A DNA stretch of 64,000 bases from Lepidodermella squamata. Its lineage: Eukaryota; Gastrotricha. The notes beneath the pieces were generated by a model, which was not told the origin of the DNA, did not search any database, and saw only the letters and a list, made by a program, of their open reading frames with translations. This document shows positions 43,218-53,830 of the stretch, piece after piece (the stretch's first letter is position 1; each line of letters starts with the position of its first letter). The DNA lies in contig JBLDXI010000024.1 of assembly GCA_047495785.1 (NCBI GenBank), positions 1,178,001-1,242,000 on the forward strand, read 5' to 3'. Both the position numbers and the translations under genes were made by a program.

Positions 43218-46200
43218 ATGAATTTCAAATTTCGATATTTGCTAATAAATTTATTGGCTGTAGCAGTATGTGAAAGCAAGCAGATTTTACAGGTAGAACC
43301 ATGGCTAAACTCACAATGTTTTCGTTAGTTCTGAGCAATTTATTACAGTACTTCTCAGGGCAAACCGGAAGCTTGAAAATCGGATTTATGTTACCTGGTC
43401 ATCGCACCAAATACTCCGGTTCTCCAACATCATCAAGGTATGTTGTTGCCAGGAAGTCGCATTTCAGATCTTAGCATTGAGCTTTCAGTAGCAGCTCCTG
43501 TGGTGAAATTTCGCCATCAGAGGCTCTTTTAGTGTCTCACTTCAAGCGCCTGATCCGAGATGTTGAATTGTCGCAGATATTAGGCACAGGGGTTAAAATT
43601 GGCTTGGAGGTTCTCGACACATGCGGCTCGGAGAGCTTCGCAACTGCCCAGGCTATTCATTGGCTGAATAAGCGGGTTAAAAATGACAACGACTCTGCCG
43701 AGCCGCCGATTGCCTTTGTCGTTGGGACGTCCTACAGCAGGGTGACTCAAACCATCGCCCCGCTGTTGCAACAGTTCGGCATTCCGCTGATCGATTACGG
43801 CGCTACGGCTGACATTTTGAGTGATCAGAATCGCTTCAGGATGTTTACTCGAGTGACAGCGTCTGACAAGTACATGGCCCAGGCTATGGTTGAATTCGTG
43901 AAAACGAACGCATGGAACTGCGTACATCTGCTACACAGCGTGGGTCCTTATGGCGAAGCTGGCGCTGAACAAGTCGCTCAGCAGCTCTTGAATTCGAACA
44001 TTTCAATTTCGAGCGGTGGACCAATCGCGCTGCCTCTCGATCGTTCTTCGAAGACAGATTTTGACGCGGCAGTTGCAAGAATAGCCGAGTCTGAATCAGT
44101 TCGGATCATTATTTGCTTCTGCGAGGCGGGCACAACACTAGGGCTTCTACAAGCTATTAAAGACAGGCAGGGATTGGGCAAATTTTTCATCATTGGCGGG
44201 TGAGTTTCATTAGAAATTAAAAAGATTTGCAAAATATGCATTTACATGGGCTGTTATATTGCCATGTTTAACCCTGGAAACACCTTCAGACTAGCTCATT
44301 TGAGTCTTGCAAGTATGCACCCTTTGAAATACCGACTGTATCAGTCGGGGCAACGAAAATCTCAACGTCGAAATTCTGAAAAATTTCAAAATTAAGTCGA
44401 GCAGGCTGCTATTCCGACCTTCGGCTGCGTCTCAGGTCTCCATAGCTGGCCTTCAGGCGAATATTTTCCGCTATCCGCTACAAAGCTCCCAGATATTGTA
44501 TAATAACAGATCTTAGTTTTGCACCTACACAAAAAACTTAGTTCTTTTAATTTCCGAATATCTCCTTGTAAGAAGCTGATTTTCGCAGCCCGTTTTTTCC
44601 GAGTACAGTTTCTCAAGCGAAGAATCATCTGGTATTCATGTTAATGATAAATTCGGGAGGGATTATGGCTAAATATAATGTTTTTCGTTAAGCTTGAAGA
44701 AAACCAATATTATTACAATTTCTCCTTAATGAAAAATGCGAACTTACTTTTTGTGGAGAGTTTTCTGCATGAGTTTCCTCTCTGGTTAATCTGATCTCTA
44801 TGGTTAGCTGTAATCAAAACTTGTTCTTAATATTTATTTTAGTGACTTTTGGGGCAAGGAGCTGGATTTGCAAAGTCTGGAAATCATTGCCGATCACGCG
44901 ATTTCGTTCAGAACAATCACGACTACGCCAAAACCTTTGACAGCTGAAATTGGAAACATCAGCGATATCAACTCATGGATAAGAGAAAGCAAAGACACGG
45001 ATCCTTGGTTGAATGGTAAGAAATTTTTAATCATTGAGTACTTGGACTTAGGAGACGAAAGGCTTCGTTGAAGCATAAGGGTATATTTGCCTGTGCGAAT
45101 TTTCCTTCATTCACAGTATTCAATTATTTGAGCTTGGTTTCGAAATTCTTTGAGTTTTAGTTTCTTGTCATGGGAAATGATCTTGTTATGATCGTTGATG
45201 CTGACTGAACTACGTTCCCTTATTCCTAGAGTGTCTGGAGACCCTGAAAAAATGCACGTTGGATCCTACTAATACAAATTTCCATAAATGTGGTGAGTTT
45301 TGCTTTTGTTAATTATGACCTGTAAATACAAAAATTTTCTTACTCCAAGAGGAAACTGAGTTCAAAGTCACCGATCTACCCTTATCGGACTGGGTTAATT
45401 CAGTCAGCAGCGCCTTTTACGCCGGTGCTTTTGCTATGAAATCCCTTTTCGATGAGAAATGCCGCTCAATACCAGGCGCAGACTGCCGAAAGTTCGATTC
45501 AGAAAATGACGGTGTCAAACTGTTCCAACACATTGGGAACGCCACAATCCCATTGCAAGGTGGTGGGAGATTCAGCTTCTACCTCGGCCGGGAAGGTTTT
45601 CCGCATTATCGCATAAATCGGTATGCAATCGAACACGGCGAAAGTGGTACCAATTACATCTACCGGCAAATCGGAACTTGGAATGTCACTAAAAAGTTCG
45701 ATTTCAATCCAACTTTTGACACATCGGAATATCGGGCGCCTAATGATGTTGTCTGCGCCCGGCCTTATCACAACGAATCCTGGATCCGAGCCCCCATTGT
45801 ACAGGGCGCACTTTCATCTACGATTCTAATTCCTACAATTATCGATAAACCGGAGATTATTGTTAACAATAACAACAGCGTGATTCTACCGGTGGTGACC
45901 ACGATACTCTCAGTCGCCATTCTTGCTTTGATCATCGCTGTGGTGATAATTTACCTGAAATTCCAACGGGAACCACCTGACCACAAACAGGACAAGACAG
46001 CCTCGGAGGTTTTGCGTTTTACTGAATATCATTTCGGAAATTGTCCTGGTCTGAAAATGGACGACAAAGCAGAATTACGAGACGTCTTACAGGCCTACTT
46101 CATACCAAACGATCAGCTATCAATTTCAAACGAAATCCTAGGTGAAGGCCATAAAGGTGTGGTCTATAAAGGTCAGATGAATGTCAACGGGGTGTGGCAA

Positions 46201-47094
46201 GACGTAGCCGCAAAGCAACTAAAAGGCGGCAGCTCGATGGAAACTGTCAAATTTCTGCGCGAAGGCAGTGTCATGCGCGGCTTTGACCACCCTAATGTGT
46301 TGAAGCTACTCGGCATTAACATTTTGGCGAACAGTGCCGCTCAGATTATAGTGCCGTATATTCCTAATGGAAATTTGCGCGATTATCTCGCGACTTACGG
46401 TCATTCGTTCGTGGAGAGTGAAAAAATCAATCTATGCCTCCAAATTTGTGCTGCTATGGAATACATTGCGGAGAAACAGTGTGTTCATCGCGATCTGGCG
46501 TGTCGCAATATTCTTGTCGAATCGCGGTACTACATCAATATCGTTTTTCTTGCTGATTTCGGCCTGTCCAAGCAGCTCAATGAAAGTGATTACGTGAGGC
46601 CAAGCGCGGAAAGAGCTCCTCTGCCGATCCGCTGGTGCCCACCTGAAGCCTTAATAGGTGGTGCATACGATGAGAAGAGTGACGTATGGAGTTTCGGCGT
46701 TGTTTGTTGGGAAATTTTCAGCAACGGCAAAAAACCGTATCCAGGACTTAAGAATGATGATGTTTTAAGTCTTGTTATGACACACCCTGGGGGCTATCCT
46801 GATTTGCCGGAAAGTTGTCCTCAAGATTTGTAAGTTTAACTTGACGCTCAACAGAGTTAGCGTACCTAATTTTTTGCTGTACTATATTTTAGCTACGATG
46901 CAATCATGAAGATATGTTGGTTCAGAGATAAGACACGAAGGCCAACTTTTAAGGAACTGCGCGAGCGATTACAACAATTTCAGAAGTGTCGTAATTCTCC
47001 TATGAGTTCCGCCTCTTCTGGATTTCCCAGATACTCCCTGCAAGTGAGTCGAAATTCTTCGCATTTAGCCGAAGAAAACGGTGTGCTGGTGTGA
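43218..47094 (+). CDS. Venus-flytrap receptor tyrosine kinase, copy 3 (Venus-kinase-receptor-like)
   Basis: Seven exons join in phase to 930 residues: 43218-43292, 43349-43437, 43489-44199, 44843-45015, 45230-45292, 45350-46829 and 46893-47094. The layout matches copy 2: signal peptide MNFKFRYLLINLLAVAVC, mGluR-type Venus flytrap, membrane span TTILSVAILALIIAVVIIYL, then a complete tyrosine kinase (GEGHKGVVYKG, DVAAKQLK, CVHRDLACRNIL, ADFGLSKQL, RWCPPEAL). The tail is shorter than in copy 2 and ends ENGVLV. The extracellular exons and intron 3 (643 bp, the same length as in copy 1) are closer to copy 1 than to copy 2, which suggests late duplication or conversion between 1 and 3. Of the three it is the most compact and perhaps the ancestral form. 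The role is inferred: ligand-triggered Tyr phosphorylation at the plasma membrane. Confidence 0.88.
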
Positions 47095-47438
47095 CAATCC
47101 TAATTCCTAATTTATGTATCACCTTTATCATGTATTATTTTATTATTTACTGCATGTATCCCCCAAATGTTCTTTATTCTTATTTGAGTCAACTTTGTAT
47201 ATTCGGGTTTATCCTTAATATAACTGCTTCACTGAAAATAGCTAGTAAAAAACGTGTCAAGATTATGATGCATTACTGGAACTCTGACGTCACCTAACGA
47301 TGGTTGACGCCCATGTTACATAAGGATGTAACATAGCGTCACGCTTCACGGGAGAAAGTGCTACGGCCGCTTAATTCATACTGCATTTCCGCTGATAAAT
47401 ACTCAAGAAACTTTTATTTTCAATAAAAAACTAAACAA

Positions 47439-50400
47439 TCAGCCTTTGTTCCGAGACAGAATTGAAATAGCAGACGCCGCTCTCTTGATCCAATCGACAA
47501 AGGCCGAGACTTTGGTGTAAACACCGGGTGCATTCGCTGCTCCGCAATCGAAGCCCCAGCTGAAAATGTTGTCATCAAGTTTTTCTGTTTTTTTGGGACA
47601 TGATTACCTGATCACTCCCTGCAATGTAAAAGCGCTGCCTTGAGGGCATACCAAAGGACCACCGCTGTCTCCTTGACAGGCATCCGTTCCACCCTATCCA
47701 AAACGAATTTTACTAGGAACAAATTGCATAAGAACGTGAATTGAACCTCTTCAAGATAGCCTGCGCAAATCATTCGATCAGTAAGCGCCATTTCCATTTT
47801 GTGACTGGAATTTCTACATCTTTCGTGACCGACTATTGGTACCTGAAACTTGGAGGTTAGAAAAAGGCTATACCAGAGAAATTACCAGAAAAACCTGAGC
47901 TTCTTTCAGATCTCCTTCTCCTGCCGAATTTTTCGTCTCGCCATAACCTGTTATCGAGCACATTGAACCGCTGATGACGTCTTCGCCCGATCTAGGCAGA
48001 CAAACTGGGAAAACGTGGCGATTGAAGCGAACAGGGGTCGATAGACGCAAAAGGGCAATATCATTATTGAACTTTCGGTTGAATTTATCTCCGTATTCGG
48101 GGTGAATTGTTATCGATGCGACTTTCAATGGGCCGACTTCAGTCTCCTCGCCTAAAGAACGGCGAATTTTCGCGAGGTAAATGCTCCAATATTGAGTGTC
48201 ACTTGACCTGGTTTATAAATATAACATGAAGTTTTACCGTAACGTAGTGTAACTGTGAAAAAAAATTATTTCCCAAGGTTATCGGTTCCGTATTGGTTCA
48301 AATAACCCCACTCACTAATAATTTCCCATCCGTGATAGTAGCCCAGGGCCATAGAGCCAAGTCGGTTCAAAATCATGAAATGAGCGATTTTCGAATAAAT
48401 TTACAATTATTTTTTAATTTCGAGTTTGAAACTTTAGTAGCCCGGGCTGCTACGGATACAAATAATATAAATACGGTAAATTTCGGATTTTTGCTTGAAA
48501 ATTCTGAAATTTCAGGCACAGGGGGCCAAGATGATTCCTGGATTTCCTGTAAATTCTGAGAATTATTACATTTTTACCCGATTTTTTGCAATTAAAAAAG
48601 CTGAACATTGAATTGAAAATTTTGCGGTTAAGTAAATATGTGCGCTCAGCGTTGCATAAAAATTCAAGTGCAAAGCCAAGAGAATTCCAAGTTTCTCCAT
48701 GTCCAAATTTATTACGGTAATTAACTAACGTTTCTTTGAAGCAATGAGCAGCGGTGAGGACATAATTAGCGCTGATCAAAGACCCGCCGCAAACATGCAA
48801 GTCGTTGAACCGGAGACTAGCTTGCCAAGGCCATACATCTGCGTTCGTGACTGAAACACCGCCCACTATTCGAGCTTTCTGTTCAGGCGGCGAATCCAAT
48901 GGCACAACTTCGATGCCGAATTCGTCGAATTCAGGTTCAGATGGAGCCAATCGACGCCGCCGAACCAATTGCTGTGCCATGGCGTAGTCGTTAGCCTCTC
49001 CGGCACTGATTCCACCTTTCAAACCGCATTTTCCAGCTGGGGATGTTAAATTGCCAATTAATTCAAAAATAGCGATCAATTTAGAAAAAATTATAATGCA
49101 AAGACTTCGAAAATTGGCACAAAACGCAATCTGAGAGGTTCAAAGGAATCATAGAATATATCCATCCCCAAAATTCTAATAAATTGAAAATTAATAATTA
49201 ATAAAATTGTAATAAAATTTCGCCAATTTATTAACTAGAAAATCCTGTGATAATCCAGCATTCGTTTTTCCCGAATTTAATTAAGTAGTCGAAACATTGA
49301 ACTCACAAGAAGCGTCGTAAAATTCAGGCTCGGGTGCCCTCGTCGTTGTCGCTTTCGGTCTATTGTCAATAATTATTATTCGTGGCTTTTCGGTTCTTGG
49401 CGGCTCAGTAACAGCAACCCTAGGTATTTCGTTATTAACCGGAATATAAATCGGCCGTTCGATTATCTGCGGTTGTTGTGGCACGACGTGATGAATCACC
49501 ACCTCACGAGGCGGCTGAGGGTAAACAGGTGGTGGCATTGTGGCTACAACGGGCGGGGGTGAAGGTAAGGTGAACATTTCAGGAGGCCTCCAGGTGAAAA
49601 TTGGCGGCATATTATTCGCGAAAGGATTGAAAGGTCGCCAAGCATTATCTTTTCCATCCTCGGGAAATATAGGCGGCTTCATGGTGTGATGAAAATTAGG
49701 CTGATGGTAGCCCCCAGGAAAAAACGGGTTATGGAAGTGTTGATGATTCATTCTCCCGTTATTCGGCCGATGGTGAAAACCGGCTGCATTACCCCAAGGA
49801 TTCCAAGGGTTGTTGCTATTGCTGTTATCATCGTCATCGCCATCCTTTGTGTTACCATTATTAGGTAAGCCAGAAGGTTGCCAAGGATTGAAGGCTTGGT
49901 GGTTATAGAAATTCGGGGCGTTAGGACCAAAGCCAGGTATTTGATCGCTATTGAATCCTCCTGATGGCCACGAGTTGTTTCTCGAACCGAAATTTGGGCT
50001 AAATCCGCCAAATTGGTTATTGAACCCTGGGAAATTATTCGGTCCGCCAAATTGCCCGGGATAAACCGGTCTATTGTTTCCACCGCTTTGCCATGGTTGC
50101 AGAGGGTTTCCTCCGAAATTTCCGATGTTGAAAGCATTCAGATTTCCTCCGACCTGGTTTGGTGAATCATCATCGTCATCATCATCATCGCCACCAGGGC
50201 GATGGCCAAATTTAGGGGCAAAAGGTCCGATTCCGAAGTGAGGATTGCCCATTTGACCGAAGCCATCTGGGCGACCGAAATGTTTGTTTTGTTTCGTTGC
50301 CCCGAAAGTTCCGGGGAAGCCGAACCCACCTGTGAGAAAGCTGTTACCAGGTTGCCCAACGCCATCCTGATTACCTCTTCCTTCATTATTTCCATAGCCC

Positions 50401-50940
50401 ATGGGATTTTCAAAACCACCGAAGCCGGCCAAGCCATTGATACCACCAAGAAAGTTACCGTTACCCCCAAAGCTACTTCCCAAGTTATTCTCGAATCCTC
50501 CCGGGGCCCGAGGTCCCATGTTCCCGAAACCCCCAATCCCGCCGTTGGCAAAACCACCCTGCCACATGTGACCTCCGAAGCCTCCGAAACCGCCGCCAGG
50601 ACCAGGACCATTAACATTACCAAAACCGCGGCCGAATCCGCCGTGGTTAGGATGATGATTATGGGAACCATGCCGATAATTCTTCGCTATTTCCTTGAGA
50701 TCGTTGCGAAAATGCTGGCTTCGATCGTTTGAACGTGCCTTCTCACCTGTTGCAGTAAGATATTTCAGCAATAAGGCTCAATTTTCAACTGAATTTTGTC
50801 CTGGAATTTAGCTTTGACTCGAAAAGCCCGAAAAAACTTCGAAAAATTGGTGAAAATTTACCGTGATTGGACGAAGCCTCGCTGAAATCGGCTGATAGAA
50901 TTAACATAGCGACTAGAAAGACCTTAATTTTGGCGGTCAT
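47439..50940 (-). CDS. Modular secreted serine protease with Gly/Asn/Phe-rich N-terminal region
   Basis: Seven exons join in phase to 816 residues: 50940-50862, 50746-49307, 49036-48730, 48207-47886, 47842-47747, 47693-47608 and 47559-47439. The signal peptide is [20 protein letters not shown]. About 330 residues of Gly/Asn/Phe/Pro-rich sequence follow, with one poly-Asp run, then a Pro-rich linker. A Cys (KCGLKGG) precedes a basic RRRR stretch and the activation site ARIVGG. The trypsin domain has His in LTAAHC, Asp in NDIALLRL, Ser in [11 protein letters not shown] and Asp six before Ser, all canonical. The key join is the GTGAGT donor at 49306; without splicing the frame ends 8 codons later, and the protease would lack a signal peptide. 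The final phases agree through all exons. Large low-complexity N-terminal regions suggest anchoring in a cuticle or matrix. AATAAA (minus) is at ~47412. Confidence 0.8.
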
Positions 50941-51292
50941 TTGGAGATTTTCGATACAATAGAATCATTTTATTTATTTTTATTTCAACTGCGGTGGCGA
51001 TTACTCATAACACATGTATTTACTCAACCTGCTCTTTGCCTAGGAAAATTGATAATTTGTTCACCTGCTGGTAGTAGGTGAAATTATTTTATTCTGGTTT
51101 TTAGCTCTAAAAATTTCCGGTGTTTATATTAAATTTCAATAACATTTGTTGACACGTGCGAATTTTTGAAATTTTTAAAAATGATCACGCGAATAAGAAG
51201 AACGCGTGCCGTTTAAATGTTAACGTTGGACAAGTATTAATTTTTTTTCTATTTCGTGGCTCATTCTTTTGTCATTTTCATTCAAATTTTAC
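50941..51292. promoter_or_regulatory. Divergent promoter region between protease and ACK-type kinase genes
   Basis: Only ~350 bp separate the two start codons of these oppositely directed genes, so the promoters must lie here or overlap. The sequence is AT-rich; I see no clear TATA box or repeated site. A pyrimidine stretch at 51240-51252 precedes the kinase ATG. Confidence 0.4.
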
Positions 51293-53830
51293 ATGGCGGG
51301 CAGTGATGAAGTTCTCGCCCTGTTGATCTCGCAGGATCTGGGCCAATTCTTCGAGAAAATTCGCGACGACCTTCTAGTCACCCGTCTCTGCCATTTCGAA
51401 GATGTTAAAGCAAAGGACTTGACTCGAATCGGCATGTCAGACCCGGCGGTTCGCCGGCTGTTAAAAGCCGCGAAACAGCAAAGTGCTACCTCGTCGCCGG
51501 CCTCAGGTAAAGGCAGCCCCATCTCAATTTTCGCGACAATTCGGCAAAAAATTAACAACTCAAAACGGCCGAGTGTTGTGCCGTCGAAAAATTGCGATGA
51601 TTTTACATTAACAAGACCGAGCTCGAAAGCATCGAGCAACGGCCCGACTTCGGCGTGTATCATACCCGCGAATGACCTTGAACTTTACGAGACGATTGGC
51701 ACCGGTAATTTCGGCCTCGTTCGACGTGCTGTGTGGCGCCGGTCTGGCGGCCAAGGTGGCGATCAAATTGTTGCGGTTAAAATTTTGCGCGTCGACATTG
51801 CCGCCGATAAACAGGTCCTGATCGACTTAGTTCGCGAAGTTCAAGTCATGCATAAACTGGACCATCCTAATCTACTGAAGCTACACGGCGTTTGCTTCGA
51901 CTCGCAAAACATGCTCATCACCGAGTTGGCCCCAGTCGGTTGTTTAGTTCAGTACCTTCGCGGTAAAAAAGATGCGATCCTTGTCACGAAAATTTTGTCA
52001 TTCGCGCGGCAACTGGCCAATGCGTTGGATTACCTGGAGACTAGGAAATTTATTCATCGCGACATTGCTTGCCGAAATGTCTTGCTAGCCAATGAAGATA
52101 CTATCAAACTTGGCGATTTCGGACTGGCGAGGATTCTACCTACTGATGATGTACCCGAAAAGCGTGATATTTTTAATCTAAATTGCTAATTTTTTCAAAT
52201 TTTCAAATTTTTAAAATTAATAAAAATTAATAAAAAGGCACTAAAAAATCAGGAACAAATTCTAAAAAATTCTAAAAATGCACATGAGTATCGACAATTA
52301 GCTGTCTAACCTTTGGCTTCAATTTCAGATTTTTATGTCAAAATATTTTTTTAAATTATTTTTTAAAAGCATAAATTATTCTTCAATGCTCCTTGCATTA
52401 TTTTTTCAGTCTAATTTTTTCAACAGATTTTTACTCATTTTTAGGCTCACTACGTTTCGCACTATCAATGCAAAATTCCGTTCGCTTGGTCGGCGCCGGA
52501 AAGCTTGAAATACCGCGAATTCACTCACGCCTCGGACACGTGGATGTACGGTGTTGCAGTTTGGGAAATGTTCACATTTGGCGAGGATCCATGGCGCGGG
52601 CTTAAAGCCACCGAGGTTCTCGAAGAGGTCGAAGCTAGACGGCGGCTTAGCAAGCCAATCCGCTGCCCCATTTCGATCTACCAAATGATGCTTCAATGCT
52701 GGCGGTCTGACCCAGAAAATCGACCTACTTTCGCCGCTATTATTGAATACTTGGCACTGAGAGAATTTATCGAGGTCAAAACAGTTGCGAACTACGTCGA
52801 TACTGGCGATGAGCACAAATTAAAATTCGACAAGGGCGATAAAATTATTGTCATCGATGGGCCAAGTGAAAAAAGGTGCAAAACAAATAATTTGAGGTGG
52901 ATTTTTTTATTTTATTTTTTATTATTTTTTATTTTTAGATGGTGGCTCGGTCAGAATAAGCGAACAATGCAATGTGGTTATTTTCTTCGCGCTTCAATCG
53001 AAGTTCCTCGCGAACTGACGAAGGAAGATATCAGCCGGCCGTTACCCGGCACTTTTGTCCACAACAACCGGACAGATAGCCGAACGCAGCGAGCCGCTTT
53101 AGTCGACATTCCAACGCCAGCGTCAGAACTGAGCGATAATTACACAACGCTGGAAAGCGGCGAGCTGGCGATGGTTATCCATCCGACGTCACTTCGCACC
53201 CGGAAACATGTCTCGAGCCGGTCGAAAGTCAGCGAGAGTTCGGAGGTTTCGATCAGACCTACCGCGCCACCTGTGCCCTCGACGTTTCTCGACGCCCAGC
53301 AATTACCGCTATTTCAGCCACCGGCAGGGCAGGACTACGCTAATTCTACAATGAACCGCGTTAATGGCAACATTTATTTCAACGAGAAGACACAAATTTT
53401 CGGGCCGAATGGGGAACATCGGGATTTATTGGAATTTTCGCGAAATAGCTCACCCTCCTGCAAAAGCTCAGACGATTGGGCGCTGGAGACAACGCAAAGC
53501 AGCGGTAAAGTATCGGCGAAATCAACGCCGAGCAAGTCTTTGACGCGATCTCCGGCTAAATATTTTCGAGATCTCCTGAACAGCGCGTTGGGAAAACGCG
53601 GTTCGGTCAACGCGTCGCCCAAGTCGAAAAATTCACCGTCTCAACCGTCGTCGCGAACTTCGCCTACGCCGAACCCGGCTTCGGAGCCGATTTTTGCGAG
53701 TCAACGGCTTTTTTCTCAGATTGGCGGTTCCAGGTTCAGTTTAGCAACAGAGCCGAATGAAAGCATGCATCCTATCACATCGTCGACCCCAGCCCTGAGA
53801 AAGGTTTCGGTTTTTAGTTATCGCAGTTGA
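51293..53830 (+). CDS. ACK/TNK2-type non-receptor tyrosine kinase
   Basis: Three exons (51293-52150, 52445-52875 and 52939-53830) join in phase to 726 residues. The start is ATG at 51293 (MAGSDEV). A SAM-like N-terminal helical region covers ~1-70. The kinase domain is ~125-390: GTGNFGLVRRA, VAVKILRVD, FIHRDIACRNVLLA, GDFGLARILP. It continues across the splice into HYVSHYQCKIPFAWSAPES and SDTWMYGVAVWEMF, which are close to vertebrate ACK1. An SH3 domain (~398-455, KFDKGDKIIVI, WWLGQN) and a CRIB-like Cdc42-binding motif (ISRPLPGTFVHN) follow, in the ACK order. The ~250-residue tail is Ser/Pro-rich, and I see no UBA domain. The family acts downstream of Cdc42 and receptor kinases, in endocytosis and, in C. 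elegans (SID-3), dsRNA uptake. The 63-bp second intron is in frame and stop-free, so its retention would insert ~21 residues into SH3. Confidence 0.92.

Noticed and set aside
49281-49306. Ending the Gly-rich protein at the stop at 49281 as a separate gene
   Set aside because: A GTGAGT donor lies just before and splicing gives the downstream protease its signal peptide with all phases matching; kept as a stated alternative.
52876-52938. Reading the ACK-type kinase through its second intron
   Set aside because: The 63 bp is in frame but encodes a Phe/Leu-rich run inside SH3, and clean GT/AG ends restore the usual WWLGQ motif.
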